Positions 9,601-15,933 of a stretch of DNA of 64,000 nucleotides are shown here, piece after piece; within the stretch, counting starts at the first letter, position 1, and each line of letters opens with the position of its first letter. The stretch spans positions 23,413 to 87,412 of the IMG/VR virus record IMGVR_UViG_3300048446_000526; one strand, 5' to 3'. Under the pieces are notes generated by a model, which ran no database searches, was not told the DNA's origin, and saw only the letters and a program-made list of their open reading frames with translations. Origin of the DNA: a virus. Made by a program: the position numbers and the translations under genes.

Positions 9601-11284
9601 AACTAAACTTTCTGAAGAAGAGAGCAAACTACCTCAAAAAGAACAAGAAAAACTTATACAAGGCAGAAGAGATGCACTCATTGCTAAACTTGCTACCCAA
9701 AACGGCTTACTGGATGGTCAAGGTCAGCAGGCAATTTACAATAAAATCGCATTGGCATTATCTCCTCTAGCAGGCGACTATTATGAAAACATTAAGGGAG
9801 TAAATTTTTATACTGATAAGTACACTCCAGAGCAAATTTGGACTGCTAGTAATCAGAACGGTCAGTTTGGTCTTGGTCTAACATCAATGATAGGGGCTAT
9901 GGGTGTAGACAATGCAAAGGAACTATATCCTCAACTTGCTGGTGCTAAAAAAGGTATGGATTTTGCTGAACTCAAAGGAAATTACCAAAAGAGAATTCAA
10001 AACCTGTATAAGGTTCGTGGAGATGATCCTTTTGAAGAACAAGACTTACAAAGACAAAGAAGCAAAGATAAAGCCCAAGCAGATGCTTATGCCAAACAAG
10101 AACGACAAAGACTCAAGAAGGTTGAAAACTATGCTAGACTTAATCTTGTAGGTCAAACTTTTCCTGAAGACCCTCTTGAGTATGTAGACTTTAGACAAAA
10201 ACAAACAGATGCTTTCTCAAGGTCTGTAGAAGGTTTTGGTCCAACTTATCCTGTGCCTTCTGATCTTATAGCATTCAAAAACGGTGGTGTGTCTGAAAGA
10301 TGGGTAAGAAAATTATTCACTCTTAAAGATCAAGCATCTAATTTTGAACTTAGTCAAAAAACAGCAGAAGCACTACTCAGATACAAGGCTCAGTTCGGTG
10401 AAGGCACTGACGCAGAACAATGGCTCTCTAAGGTTTACCAACTTGATGGCAAAATTGATATTGATGATATATATGCAAGTACTCCGGGTGAAGGTGGTGC
10501 AGCAAGTGCAGCCTCAGATTTATCCAATATTCAAACTAAGATAAGTGATGTAGAGAAGGTAGTAGCAAGCATAAAAGGTAAAGCAAATTCTAAAAACGCT
10601 GTAGCAAGAAGAAAACTAGAAAATTCTATGGTAGACTTGAAGGTTGCTGGGCTGTGGAATCCTGCTCAGGGCGTAGACCAAAACGCACAGAGCCTTATGA
10701 GTCTGAGTCAGGGACAATTTGCAGCAGACCCACTTTTAGATAAACTCAAAGAATATGGCGATATCAACCTTTCTGATAAATTCCGTAATGCTAAGGCTAT
10801 AGGCCTAGCAACAGGAGGGATGGTTCCAACAAGCGTATTTACTCCTAGAGGCACAGATACCGTACCTGCTATGCTCACACCGGGAGAGTACGTTGTAAAT
10901 AAGAAGGCCGCAGCAGAAAATAGACCTTTACTAGAGTCTATTAACGGTAAAAGAAAGTCCAGAAACCCCAGAAGTTCATACTATCAGGACGGTGGTAATG
11001 TGAGCAATAATGGTGTAAATAATGTTGTCGCAATAGATGTGCAGGAAATCAGCAAGTTTGTTACCTCATTTGACAGATTTAGTAAAGAATTAGCCAATTT
11101 GAATATTCCTTCGGAAATTACTCTACAAGGAACACACACAGTTGATGTTAATGTAAACGGGGCTCAAGTCTTGAACGACTTACTTAACGGCCCGATTGGT
11201 GAAATGGTAGCCAGCGAAGTAGAATTGGCGTTCCAAAGACAAAGCAACGAATCAGAAGGGGCAGTACCAAATCCATTTAGTTAA
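680..11284 (+). CDS. Giant tail tape measure protein with inserted enzyme-like modules
   Basis: At 3534 residues this is the length ruler that fills the tail tube and is ejected during infection. Residues 1-130 are Gln/Asn/Thr-rich and helical. Residues 140-480 look like the TP901/PhageMin_Tail core (FIDFERALAKVQQVTGG, and a helix-rich stretch with TIGTGLKTIITRLQ). A motif of the form DTVPAMLTPGEFVI plus K-K-A recurs at residues 539, 1158, 2132 and 3393. Linkers of the form GG-x-IQ-x-F-x-x-GG occur near 584, 767 and 992, with related ones near 1148 and 1192. Between them sit three globular modules, two resembling PD-(D/E)XK nucleases and one a GNAT fold (listed separately). The rest is Ala/Gln/Lys-rich helix, with hydrophobic stretches near 1290-1370 and 2390-2460. 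The start follows AGGAG. The tape measure call is firm; the module calls are inference. Confidence 0.95.
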   Translation: MASFDITAQINLRGPTNVKKIAADIRRQLSTVTTGSVKLNIDPKTNQQVNQLNKSFQQFNNTLKQTNTTAKQAAASLNQLGSAVNTVNTNARATTNALNQVQTANQKVATSTKQVAQNAQAAATGFDKLGKNIGRRITDFLAFRAVSTVIGGLSSAISQAAGNFIDFERALAKVQQVTGGTNASIQVLSNTINNAAVATGSAAKELAEVTVTLSQAGLSADDTATALEALAQTKLAPTFGDIKDTAEGAIAILRQFGLEADQLGDALGSINAVAGQFAVSSSDVIVAVKQAGAVFASSSRGVVDAETALQQFIATFTSVRQTTRESAETIGTGLKTIITRLQRLDTIESLKNFGIELTDLEGKFVGPFEAIKRLNEGLKNLDTRDIRFGAIIEELGGFRQVGKVIPLIQQFAVAQEALKVAQEGQGSISDQAVIAQKTLGFEVAQTAAQFQKLITTIGNSSAIQGTVRVVLELAQALLSVADALSDILPLLLAVGTNAAIASIASVGKGIGKSFGFNQGGVVPKGYASGGYVPGSGNRDTVPAMLTPGEFVIRKKAVQAIGVDKLGAMNQGGASTVTQAKHMGGRIQKFATGGQVAVDYVQSKPDAATEKQLIGNNIINSINNLANFFSPEAKNVSERADPKNVVPNYSGMVGGIFEKAVELVAGVTVPKSKNNQVWDYPAGLGDTELFNYVPSLNRPTDAKNSVNSNAVIDKKLQAHYNNAKGSEKLRTKFGIVVFDEGVDYDYTFDPSYFKERALDKDSVKKARGGLIQNFVDGGEAIPIAKSGRIKKKDLADATTPQLEQLLKNPAVISNPSTTQAINSELAKRGKEAKAEKLGVVGILPINYAKDLAPADYGGTFAKIYARGLPQKYEETVLNISKGLRGVVDEAARGLGEDNPQALSPEQEKATGLENVQGTVFEAVLSALGARGGSVQNQAIDYQNGLGPAARIFPGIGPDWPTEVKRDVTGAGMSRAKGEFARYFKENAQNKSIGGAIQRFATGGRVNDKAGLKIKTTGGSTITSTFEEGQTSSGEVVAQNIGKNLFSVVAAQASGGGGRALYDAAMKQATRQGGSLVSDRSRVSSSALNRIWNTYYGTGKSKTGQRVGRQPVPEDMLYTGAFFKDSDFPSPDPSTWQGKAVSLQYAYQQFADGGAASGGDTVPAMLTPGEYVINKKAAKQIGLPKLNQMNYADRIKGYATGGPVGPVQYFNNGGSPASGSAPASNPWVTAAKINLTAAKLNQKNATTNSKTAATNGQAANTTSNSVNNIPKEMGIGARLAFGLIGPLIEQAIVKIAPNSAIAAGAGEGISQGIVASSTSKELLGGLSGAAKLAAGRFGKFGKLLVTSGKFLEKWTGTITTGIGLFAGFNGFLSGQLNKSIELLALRTTEAGKAAEEAFAGLPGVIAKIGTNAEDYNAILSDGGAKLADMITAAEAQRQKSQQKNQGGYFGAAFRGLGLESEEGREIREAQGRDIDREAFRAAGDLATKQLLAIVSSGDSVEEAFGGNKVALDSFKRAIALTDLAYQKEERRLQDLINKAGAQSAAGQAYTEELRKAREDAFKKRAADVDAAIASQKLKKEIEEQRKALNLATVAIANYTIAYNKGADQAAFAFKKLAKSADRMAEGLSGTDPSQLFADNINVIQNPELFNQTDNTLALEPLKNILGGNRDAIQAFTTLPAEIAGALQRAVNQNPENNAQGAAIIQGEIDQVLADKFGSNSLFARTLSNSIKGLIAEAQGNQDGEFNAAALIKGTTEIIEKFGEDVKKGLVKSLETIQEAFGKLAQSSARLFQAQNNYANAVRNSVTSQLKLNQEIKEALSEVRQPRSISSINDTSGVSQQQVSNAGDYFQQLAIIQQEQTRLNVEQVRLTQEGIDKDGENATEIATAIGANEAALANLNANTKNLQAALQDKLGQLQSELGSRLADLKAEQAAAESIFESLLKDEGDTNQGISRALQVASGQGVGNLTGDEAIRVLKDIKQLQAAGIIENNKETRENVVGVLGESRGLGNFTGLGQEIIDKIINAPGEDDQVKAYVAEIQRTNIAINQLTSALAFTEFSNASKALNISQDALRVSITTLNDTIKSEIGKIKANGGQDVEGITNEPETKAKGGLIYRSSGGGTQKGVNWQPRGTDTIPAMLTPGEFVVNAKATSQNRGLLESINRSSGGPVSPARKSTGGILYRNAGGGTDSSSTESVGSILDGLNAKQILNLLKEADFMKEGGALNSIRDWTSNTASAVKSAITKRASGVYGGFKNFGKIKIPTWMDDAVKNGLLSEDVVAGLADKPYAVTKFLRGKIDSLTAGPVAQRIGQFTGGAYKFASNKLGLLAQSKWIKNILGPAKSVLKYIPKLGSFLGNSPASSLASKGLAWAGLVEHMISGAYAGVNRSQDLQDSGVSPLSFQGIMSPLAEFLAGGTADGALPPNATKEQKAAWMEGTKNGKIPRYNSASFQAWGTASLSNLLRMVGGMGTGFTLAAQYAPAAMPYSGMIGAAVGGGIVVAGQTFRTLEEIAGLWGDQPDLAQTRRQEQQNEDSKQSFVGDTKDQLPVLGDLQYNRAVFAGQKRGKLKKYENDKARWKEVEKQGAAVKVNDVDAWAYVKSKYEAGLQSHKFDVEDGKFLRNLIPVKQQGYLWDQYSDEDIQKAYTAVMLASEEKWKDLPLITSLNPNKNINLTYGDNIKNLRAVAESTQTRLFGDGEDRPADENYFEGDDKLRSIMAQKGELYNANASWLETYVGSETNQDKSEMDFLDYESSNFTKISEYNKAIKARRAELIQEEKDRRIAEAETKKAAEDKQNEEVRKFGGLQQNLQSLTSAENPDFEFMPQAPFIKPKSRLILQRQKDSLAMRQKLAETPVFYPDENDNLVQGPPMGEYLDWKTGAFTDKPELIKTKSEYDFWSGIGNAIVEYRKNYRVGGDLYDVLPTVHPSQAILKDIAGGTQSEQIAFRNFMNPKATDAKTSTAGAFQELFTDYPTEFANITKLSEEESKLPQKEQEKLIQGRRDALIAKLATQNGLLDGQGQQAIYNKIALALSPLAGDYYENIKGVNFYTDKYTPEQIWTASNQNGQFGLGLTSMIGAMGVDNAKELYPQLAGAKKGMDFAELKGNYQKRIQNLYKVRGDDPFEEQDLQRQRSKDKAQADAYAKQERQRLKKVENYARLNLVGQTFPEDPLEYVDFRQKQTDAFSRSVEGFGPTYPVPSDLIAFKNGGVSERWVRKLFTLKDQASNFELSQKTAEALLRYKAQFGEGTDAEQWLSKVYQLDGKIDIDDIYASTPGEGGAASAASDLSNIQTKISDVEKVVASIKGKANSKNAVARRKLENSMVDLKVAGLWNPAQGVDQNAQSLMSLSQGQFAADPLLDKLKEYGDINLSDKFRNAKAIGLATGGMVPTSVFTPRGTDTVPAMLTPGEYVVNKKAAAENRPLLESINGKRKSRNPRSSYYQDGGNVSNNGVNNVVAIDVQEISKFVTSFDRFSKELANLNIPSEITLQGTHTVDVNVNGAQVLNDLLNGPIGEMVASEVELAFQRQSNESEGAVPNPFS
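2470..2980 (+). other. PD-(D/E)XK-like module A inside the tape measure protein
   Basis: Tape measure residues about 597-766, between two GG-x-IQ linkers, hold acidic and basic residues in the order of a PD-(D/E)XK fold. A helix ends in G-G-I-F-E (about residue 656). A strand carries V-W-D-Y-P (about 677), a second strand carries T-D-A-K (about 699), and then a helix and a strand of the form FGIVVFDEG follow. This is a reading by eye of motif order. Catalytic activity is unproven. Confidence 0.4.
3010..3655 (+). other. PD-(D/E)XK-like module B inside the tape measure protein
   Basis: Tape measure residues about 778-990 contain V-F-E (about 919), A-I-D-Y (about 938) and T-E-V-K (about 960), followed by a helix SRAKGEFARYFKEN. 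The order and spacing match module A, and G-L-G follows the Asp in both. The E-V-K is a canonical E-x-K. The module ends at the next GG-x-IQ linker. Seeing the same pattern twice is the main support. Confidence 0.42.
3690..4125 (+). other. GNAT-acyltransferase-like module inside the tape measure protein
   Basis: Tape measure residues about 1005-1148 contain a strand-helix pattern with G-G-G-G-R-A-L-Y, then A-x-x-x-A-x-x-x-G-G-S-L-V-S-D-R, then VSSSALNRIW. A Gly-rich turn followed by L-Y-helix and then L-x-S-D-R with S-x-x-A-x-x-x-W resembles acyltransferase-like domains found in other phage virion proteins. The assignment is from motif resemblance only. Confidence 0.35.
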
Positions 11285-11301
11285 ACACAGGAGCCTTAGA
11301 C

Positions 11302-14300
11302 ATGGCAGACGAATTTACAACAGGTAATTTATTTTTAGGTTCTGGTACTAATGTATCAGAAACAGAATTTGATATAAGGCTTTCTACTGATGAAGGTCTT
11401 TCTACTTTATTTAATGCTAGTGGAGTAGATACTGATTTCCGTGTAAATGCTTCAGGGAAGGTGGGTCTGCACGTAGACGCAGACACAGGGCGTGTTGGTA
11501 TAGGCACCGGCAACAATATAGGAGCAGCATTGCATGTAGTTAGCACTTGTGCGAGTGATGGGCTTAGAGTAGAGACCAGAACAGACTGTCCTACTGGAGT
11601 AGAGATTGAATTTATTCACAAACCCCAGACACCTCCAGTAAATGGTTCACTTCCTGTACAAATTAATCTTGCTGGCAGAAATCAAAACAGTTCTGACGTA
11701 AATTATGCTAGGATTAAAAGTAGAGCACTCTCTACTGCTACAAGTCAGGAAACAGGCGAATTAGTTTTCACTGTGATTAAAGACGGTGTTGATGTAGATG
11801 CACTTGTAATCAATCCATTGACAACTTCTATCGGATCAGAAAACTCACAATCAGGAGATAATTACCTATTCATTGGTAGCAATAACTTAGTTTCTGGTAA
11901 TAGTTTTATTATCTTTGGTTCTAATAATACAGGCTTAATAAACAACGGTATACTTTTAGGTGCCGATAACCACATTCATGGAGACAGACTGCTAATTGTT
12001 GCAGATAACTCTGTTGTTTCTGGAGACCAGAATATTGTATTTGCTTTAGATAGTGAAATTTATGGTGACTCTAACCTTGTTATTGCAGAAAATGTATTCA
12101 CTGACGGCGATCAAAACATTGTCTTTGGACACAATACAAATAGCACTGGTGATTTTAATATCTTGCTTTTAAATGACTCAGATAATATAGGCAGTAGCGG
12201 AGTAGGTTTTGGTAACCAATCTTTAAATGTTGGTAACAACAATGTCTTTGTCGGTAACTTTAATACTGTGGATGGTGATAATGACCTTATTATTGGTTCA
12301 GAAGTAGAGGTTACTGGTGACAACAATATTCTTTACGGTTCTGAATCTAGTGTCAGTGGTAGCAACATTATTTCTATAGGTGCTGGAAACGATGTACTTA
12401 ATATCGCAAGCGGTGTGTTTATAGGTTCAGATATTGACTTGAGAAACAGCGAAAAGTCAGTTGTAATCGGTTTGGCGAATGCAACAACTGGTAGTTTAAC
12501 ATCTAGTGTTATACTGGGCTTAGAAAATGATACTACCAACGGTAGACCAACAGGGGTAATTATTATTGGACAACAGAATACTGTTTCCACTATAGCCAAC
12601 ACAACAATAATCGGTAATCAAAATGAAGCCAGTGGTTTGGTCCTGAACAACTTAATATATGGGACTCTTAACTCTGCACCAACAGATAGTCGTAATAATG
12701 TAGTTGTAGGTGTTATGAATAATACCACAGGCAACATATTGTCCGCTGGTACTTTACAGCCTAGCGGTCGTAAAGATGGTACTATGGCAAATACTGTAGT
12801 ATACGGTATTAACAACATAGTTTCTGATGTTAGCGGAAGTAATGTTCTAGGTAGCAAAACTTATGCAGAGGGTCAAAGCATCAATGTTTTGGGTTCTCTT
12901 AATCAACTCAAAGGCTCTAATGATACTCAGATATTAGGACATTCTAATTTTAGTGTGGGCAACCACAATACTATTATTGGTAGCCATAATGATATTATGG
13001 GTTCTCATTCTATACTACATGCCGCATCTGATGATCGTAACCAATTATTTGGTAGCGGTAACATATCTATTGGTAATAGTGAGGCCGTAGTTAGCGGTAT
13101 GACTATTGGTTTTCAAAACGCAATGAATGCACCTTTCGGTATTGTTTATGGTAGCGGAAACCAAATAGGTCTGAGAAGACATTTGTTTACCGTAGACAAC
13201 AACGGCAGTACTACACTGAGAGTTAATGGAGATCAAACAAACGTATATGAACCTAGTATGGTAATCTTGCTTGCTATGGTCAATCCTACTTCATCAGGTG
13301 ATAATACCAATATTAAATCTATTCAAACAGTAACCTATAACAACGGAGGAGGCGTAAATGACTATACTGATATAGTTATAGATTCAGCACCTTTGTTGCC
13401 TTCTACTACAGTCAACTATCAAGTCAACGAATTTTTTGATGAAGAAACCTATCAATTAGGTGATAACAGTGTTATTAGTGGATGGATCATGCCTTATCAG
13501 TCAGGACAAAACACTGAGATAGACACCATTAATTTTCCAAGATATGGTTACTCATCAATTATACTAGGTAACAATAACAAATCCCTACATGCCAGCGGTT
13601 TGATATTTGGTCAAGAAAATAACGTGTCTGGTAGCAGGCACGTTGTAATTGGGAATAATATTTCTGGTTTTTATAATAACGCAGTACAAATTGGTACTAA
13701 CAACACTAACAAAATGTATCTAGATGATGATTCAGTAATTTTTAATACTGGTGCTAGTCAAAATGACATTATTTTTAATAGCAGCACAGAAGGTGTTACG
13801 GCTTACTTTGATCTTGACGAAAACAGAGTAGGGATCAACAACGCTGACCCACAAACTACGCTTGATGTTTCTGGCGTGATTACTGCGGGTGGTATTAAAT
13901 TACTTGGAGATTTTTCAGAAAATAGTGGCTGGATACCAATTAATACAGGAGACGGCACTGTACAGTGGCAGAGACCAACTACTCTATCAGGCATAAACAG
14001 CGGTATATGCATGAAGGTTAGTGACTATGTTTCTAGCGGATTAGAAACATTTAACTACAACACATCTAGTCAGACTATATTCTTTGATCGTAGCAATATC
14101 CGTAGAGATGATAGATATGTTTACGATAAAGATGCCGGAGATTCATTAGAAACCGCTATAATGATCGACACAACCGGGATGTTTTTGAATATTGATCCTA
14201 ATGGAAGAGACAATGGATACAACTTTACTGTTTATGGATCGGGAAGCAATGCTCCTTTAAACAACAGAGATGGTACTGATAACGTATATTTAATTAAAAC

Positions 14301-15912
14301 AGATGTGCCTAGAGCAGAAGTACAGTTTACAAATTTGACAGGACTTAGTGGTGCATTTAATGAGTTTATAATTAATGACGCACTTAAAGTTCCTCCTAAT
14401 CTTACAGGAACATTCTTGTACTGTGATTCTAATAATGATAATTTGTTACGGTCAAAAGTCACACCTAATTTCAGTATTTTGTTCACTAGAAACGACAGTT
14501 GGCAAACAGGAGAGGCGAGTTTAAGATATTTTTATAATGATCAAGTATTTACTATTGGTGGAGACGGTGAGACCAATGCAGCATTGGATGTAGGTTATGA
14601 ATCGAATGAACCTAATAGTAATATCGTTTTAGCCCATACTCAAGACCAAAGAACAATATTTAATAATCGTAGTTATGGCACAGAGTTTGTCATTAAAGAA
14701 TCTGGTGCTTCTAATGGTAATTTCAACGGTTTTCACTACAATACAGAAAGTGGCGTATTAGGCCTTAATGTTAATGATGCAACAGATGTCGTTAAAGAAG
14801 GAACTGCTAATAGTCCTACTCCTTGGTATGACAGAACTAGCAGTCAAGAAACTATGGTAATGTATGCCAATGGTAAGATTCGTGTAGAAGGTCTGCAAAT
14901 GGGTGCTGGTGGTGGAACTTTTAATGCGTCTATAAAAGACCAGTTTCTTACAGTGGTTGACGACTACGGCAATATCGGTTTTGCTACTCCTTCAGTAGAT
15001 CAAAGTTTTGATGTTAGATTTCCTTTGGCTATTAATGGTCAGACATCTCAAGACGTTACCATGTATGAAATATCTGAAGATGATGAAGATGGAAACAGCC
15101 TAACAACAAATCAAAGAGGCATGGCTTTAATATGGGAAGGTACTCGTTGGGTTCAAGGTGCTAGCAACGTAGGCTATTGCACCAGACTTGGTATTCCAAG
15201 TGCCTCCACTCCAGACAATTATTATACTTCAGAAGGTAGTAGTTTTGGACCTTATGCAACACTTCCTTCAGGTCAGCAGAACTCATTTGTGATTGCTGGT
15301 CAACCAATCGTTGAAGAAACAGCCCGTAGAGCAAATCCGGGTCATTCAAGAAGTATGCAACAAGAAACCACTATACTAAAAGCCATAACAACAGGAACTA
15401 ATACTGAAGAATTAACTACAAGTTTCACAAAGGGCAGCACTGGCAACGGTGCTACTGGCACTAATACGATTTCTCTTATTGTAAACCCAGAAATTCCCAA
15501 CGATATATATCAGCAAGTTGTATGGAAAGTTGAAATTGACTATGTTGTAATGACACAACAAGACGGTGGAAGCGACAGTAACCTTACCAATCTTGCTGCA
15601 ACCGTTGGCAAGTACACGGCTGGCTTAAAAATATTTAGTGATGCTCAAGGTCAACGTCAAGCAGGTGCTCTCTTTGGAGGTGTGTTTGATAGTGTTCATG
15701 ATGGAGGAGGACCGGGGAACATATTTGGAGGGCTTGATGCACAAAATGGCCCGATTACTGTTTCAATAGATTCTACTAGTACTCCGTATCGTTTATCGCT
15801 CAAGACTGTTGGACCGGGAGGTGGTTACACCTCTATTTATGAAGCAGTAGTTAAACTTACACAAATGCAAGTGCCTTGGAAGATGCCTTTCACAGGGTCC
15901 GATCCAAACTAG
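11302..15912 (+). CDS. Large tail fibre or adhesin with a beta-roll repeat head
   Basis: At 1536 residues this is a probable receptor-binding or tail-decorating fibre. After residue 180 there is a long run of roughly 14-residue repeats of the type G-x-x-N-x-V-x-G-x-N-x-x-I/F-G (for example GSNNLVSGN, GNNNVFVGN, GSEVEVTGDNN), continuing to about residue 635 and returning near 750-800. Such repeats form the left-handed beta-roll of YadA/Hep_Hag-type trimeric adhesin heads. Two segments typical of phage tail fibres flank it: VGIGTGNN with ALHV near residue 55-75, and VGINNADPQTTLDVSG near 842-858. The C-terminal 600 residues are beta-rich and unrecognised. I see no S74 self-cleaving chaperone domain. 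The start follows AGGAG, 17 bases after the tape measure gene. Confidence 0.8.
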   Translation: MADEFTTGNLFLGSGTNVSETEFDIRLSTDEGLSTLFNASGVDTDFRVNASGKVGLHVDADTGRVGIGTGNNIGAALHVVSTCASDGLRVETRTDCPTGVEIEFIHKPQTPPVNGSLPVQINLAGRNQNSSDVNYARIKSRALSTATSQETGELVFTVIKDGVDVDALVINPLTTSIGSENSQSGDNYLFIGSNNLVSGNSFIIFGSNNTGLINNGILLGADNHIHGDRLLIVADNSVVSGDQNIVFALDSEIYGDSNLVIAENVFTDGDQNIVFGHNTNSTGDFNILLLNDSDNIGSSGVGFGNQSLNVGNNNVFVGNFNTVDGDNDLIIGSEVEVTGDNNILYGSESSVSGSNIISIGAGNDVLNIASGVFIGSDIDLRNSEKSVVIGLANATTGSLTSSVILGLENDTTNGRPTGVIIIGQQNTVSTIANTTIIGNQNEASGLVLNNLIYGTLNSAPTDSRNNVVVGVMNNTTGNILSAGTLQPSGRKDGTMANTVVYGINNIVSDVSGSNVLGSKTYAEGQSINVLGSLNQLKGSNDTQILGHSNFSVGNHNTIIGSHNDIMGSHSILHAASDDRNQLFGSGNISIGNSEAVVSGMTIGFQNAMNAPFGIVYGSGNQIGLRRHLFTVDNNGSTTLRVNGDQTNVYEPSMVILLAMVNPTSSGDNTNIKSIQTVTYNNGGGVNDYTDIVIDSAPLLPSTTVNYQVNEFFDEETYQLGDNSVISGWIMPYQSGQNTEIDTINFPRYGYSSIILGNNNKSLHASGLIFGQENNVSGSRHVVIGNNISGFYNNAVQIGTNNTNKMYLDDDSVIFNTGASQNDIIFNSSTEGVTAYFDLDENRVGINNADPQTTLDVSGVITAGGIKLLGDFSENSGWIPINTGDGTVQWQRPTTLSGINSGICMKVSDYVSSGLETFNYNTSSQTIFFDRSNIRRDDRYVYDKDAGDSLETAIMIDTTGMFLNIDPNGRDNGYNFTVYGSGSNAPLNNRDGTDNVYLIKTDVPRAEVQFTNLTGLSGAFNEFIINDALKVPPNLTGTFLYCDSNNDNLLRSKVTPNFSILFTRNDSWQTGEASLRYFYNDQVFTIGGDGETNAALDVGYESNEPNSNIVLAHTQDQRTIFNNRSYGTEFVIKESGASNGNFNGFHYNTESGVLGLNVNDATDVVKEGTANSPTPWYDRTSSQETMVMYANGKIRVEGLQMGAGGGTFNASIKDQFLTVVDDYGNIGFATPSVDQSFDVRFPLAINGQTSQDVTMYEISEDDEDGNSLTTNQRGMALIWEGTRWVQGASNVGYCTRLGIPSASTPDNYYTSEGSSFGPYATLPSGQQNSFVIAGQPIVEETARRANPGHSRSMQQETTILKAITTGTNTEELTTSFTKGSTGNGATGTNTISLIVNPEIPNDIYQQVVWKVEIDYVVMTQQDGGSDSNLTNLAATVGKYTAGLKIFSDAQGQRQAGALFGGVFDSVHDGGGPGNIFGGLDAQNGPITVSIDSTSTPYRLSLKTVGPGGGYTSIYEAVVKLTQMQVPWKMPFTGSDPN
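11850..13210 (+). repeat. Coding repeats of the beta-roll (G-N-N type)
   Basis: This stretch codes for more than 20 degenerate copies of a short G-N-rich unit (VSGN, TGDNN, VGNNN, SGSN). DNA identity between copies is low, so the repeat is kept at protein level and is not a recent tandem duplication. Confidence 0.7.
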
Positions 15913-15933
15913 GAAATATTATAGGAGATATAG

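Noticed and set aside
2270-10920. CRISPR or DNA tandem repeats
   Set aside because: The repeats in the tape measure and fibre genes are protein-level and irregular, with no constant spacers.
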